64,000 nt of DNA from Chlorops oryzae. Taxonomy: Eukaryota > Arthropoda > Insecta > Diptera > Chloropidae. Location of the stretch: NCBI GenBank assembly GCA_020466095.1, contig CM035806.1, forward strand, positions 4,325,363 to 4,389,362. The letters are read 5' to 3'. The position numbers and the translations under genes are program-made. The notes beneath the pieces were generated by a model that was not told where the DNA came from, searched no databases, and saw only the letters and a list, made by a program, of their open reading frames with translations. Shown here piece by piece: positions 32,057-42,850 of the stretch. Numbering within the stretch: the stretch's first letter is position 1; every line of letters begins with the position of its first letter.

Positions 32057-33119
32057 CCGTTTTGCTATTCCAAAATTGAAAATGTTTCACCAAAATCACA
32101 AAAAAAAAAAACTTAAACAAAAAATTCCCATCAAAAATGGTTCAAATTTTGTCCCGTGTTACCTTTTCGATGACATTTCCCGCTAGGTATTTTTAAAAGT
32201 GAAATGCGGTGCATGAAATTTCCAATTATGCATGAGCAAGTGAGAAAAACTGACGCGCCGAAAATCCTAGAAAACAACAATTCCGATGGAAATACTCCAC
32301 AGACCTTCTCCAAGTGACGTTCCCAATATTTCCAGCTTTCGTTTTTTTGTTTTTTTTTTGGATGACCGTGGAAATCCATTGAGCGCTTTATACTACAGAT
32401 CATGCCCAAGGAATGCACATTCTTACATATGTATGTACATACAAAAAATCGATGGACTTAGCCCTTTTTAAAGCTATGCCATATTTACGAGATTCTTCTC
32501 CAACAACCACTTAAGTTGACTTAAGTCAAAAATTTTTAATAACAGCCATTGTCCTCATCGTTTAAAGGGAAAAGCAAAGGAAGCCATTCAAGGCTTTTCA
32601 TTTAAGTGGGAATAGCGGGAATCGTTACAGAATTCCATCGCAGCATTCGTGAACTCATTAAATCTTTTGCTCACCTTCGGGGACCGCACAACGTATTCAA
32701 AATGGCGTGTCGGAAACATTTGTTGCCCAGTGACAGTCTTCGCAGCATTCCCGGCTGAGGCGCGCAATTAAATAGGCATATTTATAGATGCAATAAATTT
32801 CCAAGGGTTTGTCTCCAGGGTTAGGGTGAATATTGAATTCAATTTGCAGCAACACGCGCTCTGTCTCTTCTCTCTCTCTCTCTCTCCTCTCTCTCCTCTA
32901 TGTATGTGTGTGCATTTGTATGTTTATGTATACCTGTATATACATACTAGACCACCCCACAAAGCACTGAGGTCCGCAAACGAAAATTTTTGTAGACCTT
33001 TTTGCGGACAGAATGCTCGTTTTCGAATCCGTACCGTTTTGATCCGTGCCGAAAAACTTTTTCTCATCGTTTTTTTTTAGGGATAAACTTTTGAAAAAGG
33101 CTTACTAAAAAAAAACATG
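32057..33119. other. intergenic stretch, nothing recognised
   Basis: Short (CT)n at 32865-32897. No supported gene. Confidence 0.45.
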
Positions 33120-33864
33120 TTAAGGGGACCTTCTGGTCTAGAGCACGAAAATTTAGGGTATTTTCATGATTTTTTTTTGGTATTAAGCCAAATAAAAAAC
33201 GATTTTCTAAGTATGCAGGCTTATTATATTCTTTATTGACAAAAAATAAAAAATGTTGTTGTAATTTTTTTTTTTTTTTTGGTATTTTAAAAATGGCGTT
33301 GAAGTGGACCCTCTTTGAAAAAGTACCTCCGTGGTGTGAAAGATTTTGGCAGTTCTGGTAATCGAAAAAAAAAAAAACAAAAATATCTTATTAATCAGAA
33401 TGAATGCGGCTATGGCAGGAACTAGAATAAAAAAAAATTTTTTTTAATTGACAAAATGGCGCAATTTTTTATTTCAACCATCAAAAACTCCCCTTTTTTT
33501 GACCATTTTTTTGATGAAAAAATATGAAGTTCTTGAAATAAAAATTCGATTCTAGTTCGGGCCATAGCCATTGATGTTATGAATAATATATAAAAAATTC
33601 CAGACAAATCGGTTCGATGGTTTTTTTTTTGTTTTCCTTCACACCAGGTCAAAAAAAGTAGTTTTGAGATAAACGCGTTCAAAGTTGCTTTGATCAAGCG
33701 CGCTGCCTGCTGTCTCCACCTTCTAAAAAGGCTGTAGCAAAACAAATATTGTCAATATCTTCACGAAACTTTGCCAGCATATTCTTAAAAGTCTATTCTT
33801 CCGAAATATATATAAAAAAAAAAAATCAATTTTCAAAAAATTCTAGACCAGAAGGTCCCCTTAA
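33120..33864. mobile_element. TTAA-bounded MITE, family B
   Basis: A 745-bp element with ends TTAAGGGGACCTTCTGGTCT and the exact complement, both including TTAA. It is almost the same length as family A and shares architectural features: homopolymer-rich interior, AAAATGGCG words, and the phrase TTTGAGATAAACGCGTT also found in family A. No coding frame. Probably a sister family mobilised by the same type of transposase. Confidence 0.9.
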
Positions 33865-34380
33865 GGATATTTCAACAAACTTTCAAGGACACTGCGCAAT
33901 TGGAACCTAAAAATCGTGTTTTATACCAATCGAATATGAAAAAAAAAACTTTAAAATCCTTTTCAGGCTATACGCTTTGAGATCCGCTTTACTTTCGCTT
34001 AGGCGGACTTCATTCGTCAAGCGGACTTTATGGCGAGTGGGAAATCCTCAATCGAAGAACAGAGCTTGTTGTGATGCAACAGACTACGTGAAACGGAATT
34101 TATTGGTCACATTGCAACGAAATTACCTCGGCGTATTGTCCTCATTTTACGTCGGGGTTTGTGGAAAAGATTAAATATTAATGTTTGGTTCGAAATTAGG
34201 ATAGAGTAAGTGACTGATAGAATATTATGATTCAAGTAATCTGCATATTGCTGCTTTACATTGAAGTAAATATTACATGTTGATGTTGTTGAATGACCAT
34301 ATTATTTAGTGAAGCATTGCAAATAAGAAATCCGTTACGGTTGTTGCTTTCTTTGGGCGAAAGGAAGAAAACCGAGGATG
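33865..34380. other. intergenic stretch, nothing recognised
   Basis: No bounded element or supported coding frame. Confidence 0.4.
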
Positions 34381-34389
34381 TTGTTTCTG

Positions 34390-34800
34390 AAAACCATTCA
34401 GGAAAGAGACCATTTAGTTCAAAAAATTTTTTATACCGTTCATTTAGTAAATCTTGCAGTAAAGGGTTAATAAGACCATTCACTTGGAAAGAAACTATTT
34501 TTCCCACTTTTATATCAAGCATTAAGGGGTTAATAAGACCATTCACTTGGAAAGAAATTATTTTTCCCACTTTTATATCATGAAGTAAAGGGTTAAAAAG
34601 ACCATTCGCGTGGAAAAATTCACCGCCCCCACTATTTTTTGGTATATCATGCAGTAAGTAAAGGGTTAATAAGAGCATTTATTTCTAAAAAAGTTTTACC
34701 CCAATTCTATATCATGTAGTAAAGGGTTAAGAAAACGATTTACTGCAAAAAATTTCGTCCACTTATTTAAAATTTCATGCAGTAAAGGGTTAATGCTTTC
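34390..34800. repeat. 63-bp tandem repeat, about 6-7 units
   Basis: The phrase TAAAGGGTTAATAAGACCAT recurs at about 34461, 34524, 34587, 34660, 34721 and 34784, giving a period near 63 with small indels. Units also share CCACTTTTATATCATGCAG. Similarity is highest for the second and third units and decays outward. Confidence 0.88.
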
Positions 34801-34899
34801 CGGAAAAGAGTTGATCGATGCAAGGCACTATGATATCAATATATTTCATGAATAAAATGAATAACAAAGCTTTTCAGGGTAAATGCGGTACTAATGAAC

Positions 34900-35646
34900 T
34901 TAAGGGGGTCTTCTCATTGAAAACCCGTTTTTTGGACCCTTTTTAAAAAAATTCTTATTTGAAAACGCAAAGAATAATTGAAAACTTTTTTTATTTATTG
35001 TATTACAAAAGGTTCAAAGTAAATAAAAAAATTTTTTTTTGCCTCGATACGTGGGCTGTTCAAAAAGTAATGAGACTTCAAAGTTGGTGGTGAAAAAAAA
35101 AGGTGCCGTCACGGCGGCCACGATTCCGGGTCTCCGGAGCGTCCGAAATGGAAAAAAAAACGGGGTTATAATCAGTATAGATGTAATTCTCGGGTGAACC
35201 TCAAGCTTAATTTTGTGATTTTTTTTGACAAAATGGCGGCCATTCAAAAAAAAATTTCAATTTCGGGCTTTTTTTTTGTAGTTTAGTGTAAAAAAAAAAT
35301 AGTAAAAAATTTTTTAAAATTATGGTCGAGGTTCACCCGAGAATGGTGACAATTCTGCGTCGATTCCACTTTGTTTCATGAAAATCGGTTCAGTTGAACT
35401 GGAGATATCATGGCCGCCAGTTCGAAAAACGTGGTTTCGAGATAAACGCGTTTAAAGTTTGAAGCAACGCAAAAATTACTCGTTTTAGCGCAGATCTTGC
35501 TCGACAAAGAAGGCTATATCCTCTAAACTATTTCGAATTTCAAAAAATCCTTTTAGGGGCATATTCACAACTACCCAAGCTATAAATAAATGCAAAAAAA
35601 AAAAAAAGTCGAAAAAAAAAGTTGCTCAATGAGAAGACCCCCTTAA
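34900..35646. mobile_element. TTAA-bounded MITE, family A, copy 2
   Basis: Same ends and interior as 3033-3778, near-identical and the same orientation. Differences seen are mainly homopolymer lengths and single bases (TACGTGGGC against TACTTGGGC in copy 1). The left TTAA follows AATGAAC and the right is followed by GGCTTTTG. Confidence 0.93.
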
Positions 35647-35703
35647 GGCTTTTGAAAGAAAAATCGACCAATGGAATTTAACTAGATTCGTCTGTTCTTT
35701 TTA

Positions 35704-35832
35704 TAGTGGGACTCATGCAGCTTCGCAAATTGTGGGGAAATGAGAAATTTGTCACACAACTGTCAAAATTTATGTGAAAATTTACGATGGGAAAAGTTGC
35801 GAAGGCATTTGCGAAGCTGCATGAGTACCACA
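35704..35832. mobile_element. CTCATGCAGCTTCG MITE family, intact copy, inverted
   Basis: Reverse orientation relative to 14244-14370 with strong similarity (CGATGGGAAAAGTTGCGAAG against its complement). Ends AGTGGGACTCATGCAGCTTC / GAAGCTGCATGAGTACCAC. Flanking AT bases are compatible with a short target duplication. Confidence 0.87.
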
Positions 35833-36306
35833 TATATTGAATATGTTCAAGTTCTCAATACGTATGGGCATATCCACACCAACGCGACACTTACGTGAGT
35901 AATTTTAAGTACCGAATTCTTTAATGCGGTAAATAGTACTTTTCATTCGAAAATTTTTCTAGAAGCTTATGAGGACTTCTTCTATATATATCAAAACTTT
36001 TATGCAAATCCGAAAGGCAATAAAATATGCATGGCTGCGACAAATTGCGTTATATTTTTTAGGAAATGCCCATATGTATTTATACTTATATATTTGAAAT
36101 ATTGATAACGCCACGCAACTAATCTTTATAAAAATTTTCTCTCGTCCTCTTTTTAAATCGAAGGAAAGCTAACGAAAAACTGGAAACTCTTTAACTGAAA
36201 GGGACCGCACTCACGCTTTCGCCAGCCCAACCAAACATCCAAAGGGAAAAACCGATTAATTGAAACGTGAATATAATAAATTGTTAATTGGGCCGTATCT
36301 CGGAGA
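35833..36306. other. upstream region of the SH3 gene
   Basis: No repeat recognised. It may hold promoter or 5' exons of the following open frame; I could not define them. Confidence 0.35.
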
Positions 36307-37788
36307 ATGGGTCAGAATTTTAGTTTTCAAAGACCACGTTTCTTGATACACTGGACACATAGAGAGCCGAGAGAGCAACAGAAACATCAAGAGCATCATA
36401 CTGAACGACAGGTTCAATGGAAGCATCATGATAATAACAATGCACCGCTTCAAATGTCCTCAAAATCGAATCATGAGACCAAAATATTCCCACCAAAATC
36501 ATCCGAATCAAGCGAAACTCTTCGAATCGAAAGCTTCGAAAGACATCAGAGTCGGGATTCGAGCGCACATAGCGCCACCATCGCGTTCAGCAAGCAAAAT
36601 GCCTCGGATCGCGCGCCATCTCGAGAGCTTTACTTCGTATGCACACCACATCGGTTGTCCAACAATTTAGCGATGATGAGCGACATAGGCGAGGCGACGG
36701 CTGTGTTTAAAAAACGCATAGAAGAAAAACAACGACGGCAAACGTCAAAATCGTTAAACGGAAGATTTCCATCTGGCAATGCCATTTCGACTGCATACGA
36801 ATTAAATGTGGCAAGCATCGTTGACAGCAAGCCAACGACAGCAAGTGAAGAATCGAAATCGCTGAAATGTTCCTCGTATTCTGAGCCGAGTCTTATAGCA
36901 ATTTCAGATGGAAGAAATACCCATCGCCATCGTTATCGTTATCGTTACGGTTATCGTTATTACAATCGGAATTGTCATCAAAGCGGATGTGATGGAAATA
37001 GCTTCGAAGTTGAGGAATTTCTCTCCAATTGCTCTCTATCCTGTCCGGGCAACATCCCATTCATAATGTCGGCATCAAGTACGTTATATCAGATCACAAC
37101 AACTAATGGACTCGGCTACCGGACCGAGGTTATGCTGCCAAAGGGTATGATTGTCAGGGCAATATTTAAGCATGAGAATTGGCTTTACGTTGAAACGCCA
37201 AACGTCAACCAACAGGGCTACATCGTGAACGTCAATTGTCGACCAATTCGAATTCGCATGTCATCGGCATCGAACGGAATTGACGACGCTTCGATAGAGC
37301 CGAACAAATCACTAACGAATTCAGTTCTCGCTGCGCATCCGAAATTGCCGCATCGAGCCTTTGCACAATTGAGATCCATGAAGAATGTCAAGACGAATGG
37401 AGATATTTTCGAATCGAATGCCAATGGAAACGTCATAGCGAACCGTCTGAACGAACAGGAACTCGATCGAAAATCACTCGAGCATAGCCGCGATAATATC
37501 TCAGCTTCCGTTCGCCAAAGTCCAATGCCATTGACTCTGATACGAAGACAACAACTACAACAACAGCTACAACAACAAAACAACTTTCAAGCGGAAAATC
37601 TTCGGGAAACTCTAGTTGCCATAACCATGGATTATCGCGGCGAAAGCATTTATCTTAGAAAGGGAGAAATCGTCACGCTATCTAAATGCGGCAAAACGAA
37701 AAACGGTCAGCAATGGTTTTATATCAAAGCCCGCGATGGACGCGAGGGCTATATTCCAGCGGAAGTGGCTGGTCATGGATTTCTATAG
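36307..37788 (+). CDS. SH3-domain protein with N-terminal disordered region
   Basis: One uninterrupted 493-residue frame. Residues 1-250 are polar and low-order (His/Ser-rich, with a charged helix MSDIGEATAVFKKRIEEKQR around 122-141 and an HRHRYRYRYGYRYY run). Around 256-318 is an SH3-like fold: LYQITTTNGLG, MIVRAIFKHENWLYVET, QQGYIVNVNCRPI. A Gln-rich linker (QQLQQQLQQQ) precedes the clear C-terminal SH3 at 433-490: ETLVAITMDYRGE (ALYDY position), LRKGEIVTL, QQWFYIKARDGREGYIPAEV. The Trp and the GYIP-x-V ligand-groove residues are kept in the second domain. This looks like an adaptor that binds proline-rich partners. I do not recognise an ortholog. The start is uncertain: an acceptor-like TTTTAG at about 36318-36323 could mean the first residues are intron. 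Confidence 0.8.
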   Translation: MGQNFSFQRPRFLIHWTHREPREQQKHQEHHTERQVQWKHHDNNNAPLQMSSKSNHETKIFPPKSSESSETLRIESFERHQSRDSSAHSATIAFSKQNASDRAPSRELYFVCTPHRLSNNLAMMSDIGEATAVFKKRIEEKQRRQTSKSLNGRFPSGNAISTAYELNVASIVDSKPTTASEESKSLKCSSYSEPSLIAISDGRNTHRHRYRYRYGYRYYNRNCHQSGCDGNSFEVEEFLSNCSLSCPGNIPFIMSASSTLYQITTTNGLGYRTEVMLPKGMIVRAIFKHENWLYVETPNVNQQGYIVNVNCRPIRIRMSSASNGIDDASIEPNKSLTNSVLAAHPKLPHRAFAQLRSMKNVKTNGDIFESNANGNVIANRLNEQELDRKSLEHSRDNISASVRQSPMPLTLIRRQQLQQQLQQQNNFQAENLRETLVAITMDYRGESIYLRKGEIVTLSKCGKTKNGQQWFYIKARDGREGYIPAEVAGHGFL

Positions 37789-38038
37789 ATCAGTTTTTTC
37801 TCAGAGTGGAAGAAGACAACAGCGTGCCTCTCTCTCGAAGTGCGTCTTGGAATCTTCTTGAATGGGAAATGGTTGCATTTAAAGAAAATTTATGAGAGAT
37901 TAGAAATAAGTTTAAAGGACTTATGGTCTATATGGACCAGTGCTGCCCAGCGTAAATCTCCCTTTCGAATAGACGAGAATATTGTCGCTTGTTGTTGCTT
38001 TGTTTTCGTTTCGTTTGGTTGCGTTTCCATAGTTTATT
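37789..38038. other. 3' flank of the SH3 gene
   Basis: Likely 3' UTR. No clear polyadenylation signal was identified before the MITE at 38039. The last 8 bases (AGTTTATT) are that element's target-site copy. Confidence 0.35.
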
Positions 38039-38269
38039 CATGATACAAGAAAACAAGATAGCGCCACTTGAGAGAGGAAACGTCACAAACTCAAAATCGC
38101 GATTCGTTGTTGTTGTTTCCCATGTTAAACCGGCTTTTTACTTTTTTGAATAGCATGGGAAACAACAACAATTTCTCGCTCAGTGACGTCACAAACTCAA
38201 TTTTCGGCTCTCAAAGAGAGCCTCAAAATAGCGGTACTGAAGTGCGCTACCTTGTTTTCTTGTATCATG
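38039..38269. mobile_element. CATGATAC-ended MITE, copy 2, 8-bp target duplication
   Basis: Ends CATGATACAAGAAAACAAGA and TTGTTTTCTTGTATCATG with conserved GATAGCGCCACTT near the left. Flanked by exact AGTTTATT (38031-38038, 38270-38277). Two internal CATGGGAAACAACAAC / GTTGTTGTTTCCCATG words in opposite orientation mirror copy 1. Confidence 0.88.
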
Positions 38270-38439
38270 AGTTTATTACTACTTTACGCCTTGAAATAGT
38301 TTTTTTTTTTTTTTTCAGTGCATACGACTCGCTCAAGCACACATAATACTTACATGTGAAAAATGAGAAATGTTGTGAAAATAGTCGTTGTTGGGCAGCC
38401 GAACTTGTTTTTAGACAAACGGACGTTGCTAAATAACCA

Positions 38440-38995
38440 TAAAGTGACAGGGAACCGAGCAGGTAAAGTCACCTTGAAAGCATGGAGCAAGTCAGGGTGA
38501 CTATGGAGCCGGCATGCATGACATTTCGTAGGACACTTGGTATGACATTTACAAACAAATAGTGCCAGTGACATCTCACATGACTTTGTCACCCTAGAGG
38601 ATGCAATGGCGGAAAAAACATTTGACAGCTACACGCGATATTTTGTCTATCTTAACTTCTGTTTATAGAATCAAAGAATTTTCGTTTTTTTTTTTTTTTT
38701 TCAAGTGTTGTTTGCCTCAGCGCGGAATCGAACTCGAGTTCTTCGGATTGTTTGACGCACACGCTATATACTTACTACGCCATGTCATGCTAAGACTCAA
38801 GCCAAACAAACAAACAAAAAGCTTATTTAACTTTAAGTAGCCAATGAGATTCAAGCACATGAATACTAGCACCCTTCTATAAACCTTTGATAACATTGTC
38901 GCCCAGAAAGTCATAGGTGAAAATTTCACTTGTATGTCCCGGGTGAAATCACTGATGATTTTTCCCTGCAGGAGATATTTTCCTGTTGGGTATGT
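38440..38995. mobile_element. dispersed element with internal tRNA-like module, copy 1
   Basis: Shares with 53060-53695 the phrases CAGGGTGACT, GCATGCATGACA, AGTAGCCAATGAGATTCAAG and GACAATGTCGCC. On the minus strand 38705-38795 reads like a tRNA: TGGCGTAGTAAGT (A-box position), then GAGTTCGATTCC (B box). The right end CTGTTGGGTATG resembles the CCCAGC/CCCAAC ends of the 11966 and 51306 elements. Exact ends are uncertain. Confidence 0.6.
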
Positions 38996-38999
38996 TTTA

Positions 39000-39721
39000 T
39001 TTCCACTCCCATTGAATTTGACACGCATTTTTAAAGCCCACATTCGCAGCATCCCTACTCTAGACCATAGGTAGGCCCGACAGTTTTATTCCCGCCAAAA
39101 TACAAACATGACACAATTTTGGCTGCCCTTAATTTAAACAGTTTAGAATCCTGTTAAATTGATATAAAAGAAAATTTTATTTTAAGCTTCTGTCCTGCAA
39201 CAGGATTTATGTTTAGTCTCTGCTTATTTGGAATTCTGCAGCTTTCATTATAGTCCTTAAAAAGCTTATTAAAAAAAAAAATTAATAAATAATGTAATTA
39301 TTGTTTAATTTCTAATGTTATAAAAGATGTTAATAAAAATGTTGTTTTTGTTCCATATTGAAATGAAGCTATTTTCCTATTGTGATAAAGAAGAGTGCTC
39401 ACAGACTCTTTGAATAATTAAGGATTATTTGATATTTGACACAATTAAAAACACACGCACAGTGGTTTGTATAAGAGTTTTACGACACCAAGAGGTATGT
39501 AAGTCCATAGACTCTTTTATTCAAACTTCATAATTAAGAAATTGTTCACAAAAAAATATGGAAATGTTTACAGAAACAAGTGACGTCACAAGAGATCCTC
39601 ATAAACGTACTACGAACGCGATCAAATATTACTAGTGGTGTTCACACCAATTTATCGGGTAGTTTGATAATTCCACAACGGGAAAAGGTATGCACAGTAA
39701 GTTAAACATTCAACATAACTA
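39000..39721. other. intergenic stretch, nothing recognised
   Basis: AT-rich with no bounded element found. Confidence 0.4.
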
Positions 39722-39918
39722 CACCGAGAGAAATAACAACAGTTAAATCAACTACTTAGAACAGTTAAAGTAAGAGTGGTCAAATAAAATGTATTCCGCG
39801 TTAAATGCACTGAAAAAGGCAGTCAAATGAACAGTTGAAAAACAGTTACTTTTTATGTTCAAATTCGCTTTCGTTCACTTAGACGTATAAGTTCGCATTC
39901 TGATCAACCGTCTCCGGA

Positions 39919-39993
39919 GGTTTCGATAGCTCAGTTGTTTAAGCTGTGACTCGACAGTCGTGAGCTTCGGGGTTCTATCCCTGCTGGCGGCGG
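39919..39993 (+). other. tRNA-like sequence inside a transposon
   Basis: A-box-like TAGCTCAGTTGTTTAAGC, an anticodon-arm-like middle and B-box-like GGGGTTCTATCCCTGCTGGC. It lacks a convincing 7-bp acceptor stem, so it is likely tRNA-derived rather than a functional tRNA gene. Confidence 0.5.
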
Positions 39994-40187
39994 GAATTTT
40001 TCTGGATTTTTTTTTTTAATTACAGTTTTTTTTTTTGTTCAGAGTGTAGTTGTTTTTTAAGGCAAAAATTTTCTCCTAAATTTTTAAGATTTTAATTTAT
40101 TTAATTTTTTTTAATGGTTCATTTTCAAGCAAAAAATTTTGCAACCATAAGCTCAAGTGAGCATTTTGACCAATAAATTAAATTCGT

Positions 40188-40260
40188 TCGTTTAGCGTAA
40201 TGGTTAAGACGTTCGCCCAGCGAAGTGGAGGTCAGCGGTTCAAGGCTCGGCCGAGGCGAG
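40188..40260 (+). other. second tRNA-like sequence inside the same transposon
   Basis: TTAGCGTAATGGTTAAGACG (A-box/D-arm), CGCCCAGCGAAGTGGAGG (anticodon arm region) and GCGGTTCAAGGCTCGGCCG (T-arm). The B box deviates (AAGGCT for the usual GAATCC), so it is probably a pseudo-tRNA. Confidence 0.5.
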
Positions 40261-40443
40261 AAAATTTAAAGAGATGAAAGAGAAAAAGATTTAAATAGAA
40301 ACAAATAAATAAAGAAAAAATATAATAATTTAATTTAAAAAAAAAAATATTAATAAAAGAAGATAAAAAAAAGTCAAAGCAAAAAATAAATTTTTTTTCC
40401 CAGTCGCTGGTGACAGTTGATTTAACCGCGAGACAGTTATATC

Positions 40444-40829
40444 CAGTGCCGGATTAAGGTAGGGCTAGCTGGGGCTATAGCCCCGGGCCCCAACTGGTAA
40501 CGGGCCCCGAGCGTCCAAATAAAATATGATCAAAATATTTCAAAAAAAATGTTTCCCGTAAAATTGCTTTAAAATTAAAAATTTTATGAAATAAAAAATT
40601 TTATTATATGTTATCTTAATAAAATTTTTGACTTTTACCACTTTCAAAATCAAGGGCTCATATATAAAATGTTTCCTTTGTGGTTCATTCCTTTGAAAGA
40701 ATTTATATTGTTCTAATAAAAATTGACTTTAGCAGCTATTCCTTATTTCAAAAAACTGCACCAAATATAGCATCAGGGGCCCCATCACTATATAAGCCCC
40801 GGGCCCCATGACACTCTAATCCGCCACTG
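40444..40829. mobile_element. hAT-type MITE with 8-bp target duplication, nested
   Basis: A 386-bp element with ends CAGTGCCGGATTAAGG / CTCTAATCCGCCACTG, flanked by exact GTTATATC (40436-40443, 40830-40837). GGGGCCCC / GCCCCGGGCCCC words sit at both subterminal regions. It is inserted in the 39722-40983 element. Confidence 0.93.
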
Positions 40830-40985
40830 GTTATATCAACCATTAGATAAGTAGTTATATCCTTATTGACTGTGTTTGTACTGTTGAATTTGACCGCTAC
40901 TACACATAAGCTAACAATTAACGGTGAACTCGGTTATTTTAACCTGATTTTTCAGTTAATATAACTACCTTTTTCTCTCGGTGTA

Positions 40986-42850
40986 CCCATTACATTGGCA
41001 ATGAATTTTTGTGTGCAGCGATGTCCTAGGAAAATCGTGCATTAACTTGGTTTTTAGTCACAACTTTTGTTTTCCCGGCAAGGTGTAACCAAGGCAATGA
41101 AAAGGGGCACATACTCCGCGATAAAAGGTGTTGAACTTTTCTATTCCGGGTAATGTTTTATGTGGAAGTGACCTCTAGGAAGGAAAACTGCTCGGACCTC
41201 TTAATCCTCTCGCGGAACCAGTAATAATTCTCTAGATACGCAGACATTAACATTCCCATCAAACAACTCCACACTGCTCGCACAGGATGATAAGGCATTG
41301 TGGAAAAGTTGAAAACCCATTGAAAAGTTGCTACAAGGCACAGGGGCTTTGGGAATAAAGAATAGAAGAAGAAAAGGATACAAATGCGTGGCTTCGAAGT
41401 TTTCGTTGGAATTTTATTTAATACAATTTCGTAATTAATGCGTTCTGCATTTATGCTTAATATACAATGTCCTGGCATAAAATTTTTTACATTTTCTTTT
41501 CCGGAAATACAAACATGAATGTGTCTATATTGTCTCACAGATATTATATTACTCATGCATGTATATATATGTACCATATATATACACGTTGTATACATTG
41601 GACTCTTTTTCATGAAGCAGAAATGTTCATTTGAGCCTAAAAAATTCATCTTAATGCGGATAAGCTGATTTGTTGTTGTTGTTGTTTTTTTCCATTAATT
41701 TAATTAATTTTTTTTTTTTTTTTTTTCAATTCGGTCCGGACCCCTTGGTGTTTCGAGTGTTTTTCTTCCCAAAAAGTAATATCTTTTTCTTTTGACTTAT
41801 CTTTTCGAATTTTTTTTTTTTTCCAAAAAAAAACTTTGCTCTTTTTCGAAAAAATTTAATTTTTTCTTCTAAATAATTTCAATTTGAAACAAAGCTTTTG
41901 CGTAATCACAAATATGTTGGCATAGGGGTGCCTTGCTTCAAGTCTATCTTTATCTCTTTCTCTCTAACTCACGTCGCTCTCAAATTCCATATCCCCCGAG
42001 ATGTGTGTTTTCCCTAGAGAGTATTGAGTTGGTAGCATTTATCTGAGACTTTCCGATGAATACAGCTGTGAATATATATTCTTTTTCCTTTTTGTTCCAA
42101 ATGTTGCTTAACCCCCGCAAAAAAAAAATTATTCACAATATAAATATGTATGTATGTTTATATACTTATAGGTAAATATTTTTCTTCACATAGATATATA
42201 TATATTCATAATAATTTGTAGAGCTCGTTTCGGTTCTCTATGGTTGGGTTTGTTTTGTATGCTTAGAATCTTATCACTATTTTAGTTTGTAGTTCATCTT
42301 GATCATCGTATTCTTTTTCATCTTTATTTTAGAATAAATTGTTCAACTGCAATTATTTCCATTTGAAGACACACGCAGAGGGGACGCGCGCTATGTACAA
42401 CGGCATTTGCAAATACTTATACTAACAAAAAAAAAACCCTAAAGATTGTAGAGCTCTTAAAAATTCAATTACCTTCTTTGTTACTGAAAAGTAGCGCCCA
42501 TTTAAGTCGACCTCTTCTGTGCGATTTCATCGAGCGAAGTTCAATGGCTTTTAATTCAACAGTTTTGAAAGCATTCAATTAATTTTTTTGTTGTTTTTGT
42601 CTTTTTTTCTCTTCTCAAGGCTTCGCCTCAGTTCGGTATGAAATACCCTCGGAAATTCCTAGGCTATTTCTCCGAGGTATCATAAAAATATTCTTAACAG
42701 CCCTGATCGACATAAATAGCTGATTAATATATCACTTTGAGTTTGGATTTCGAAATGTAAACTTATTTGTAAGTAATATTAAACCACCTTCAAACTATTT
42801 TGACATCAACTGTCACTTTTCTGCCAGAAACAATTCAACTTCAATTAAGC
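40986..42850. other. intergenic stretch, nothing recognised
   Basis: Poly(T) tracts near 41709-41726 and 41811-41822. The minus-strand frame at 41158-41649 (163 codons) has no recognisable domain and overlaps AT-rich sequence, so I do not call it. Confidence 0.4.

Larger units (their letters stand above)
39722..40983. mobile_element. CACCGAGAGAAA inverted-repeat element with two tRNA-like modules
   Basis: Ends CACCGAGAGAAA / TTTCTCTCGGTG flanked by TA (39720-39721, 40984-40985). Subterminal AACAGTTAAATCAACTACTT and its partner AACTGAAAAATCAGGTTAAA are related. Without the nested hAT (40444-40829) it is about 870 bp. Two plus-strand tRNA-like stretches lie inside: 39919-39990 (GATAGCTCAGTTGTTTAAGC ... 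GGGTTCTATCCC-like) and 40188-40260 (TTAGCGTAATGGTTAAGACG ... GGTTCAAGGCT). Confidence 0.8.

Noticed and set aside
40188..40260. Functional tRNA gene
   Set aside because: A- and B-box words are present, but acceptor pairing and the B box are poor, and it sits inside a transposon. Treated as tRNA-derived.
41158..41649. 163-codon minus-strand frame
   Set aside because: No domain, AT-rich composition and no splice or start support; a chance frame.
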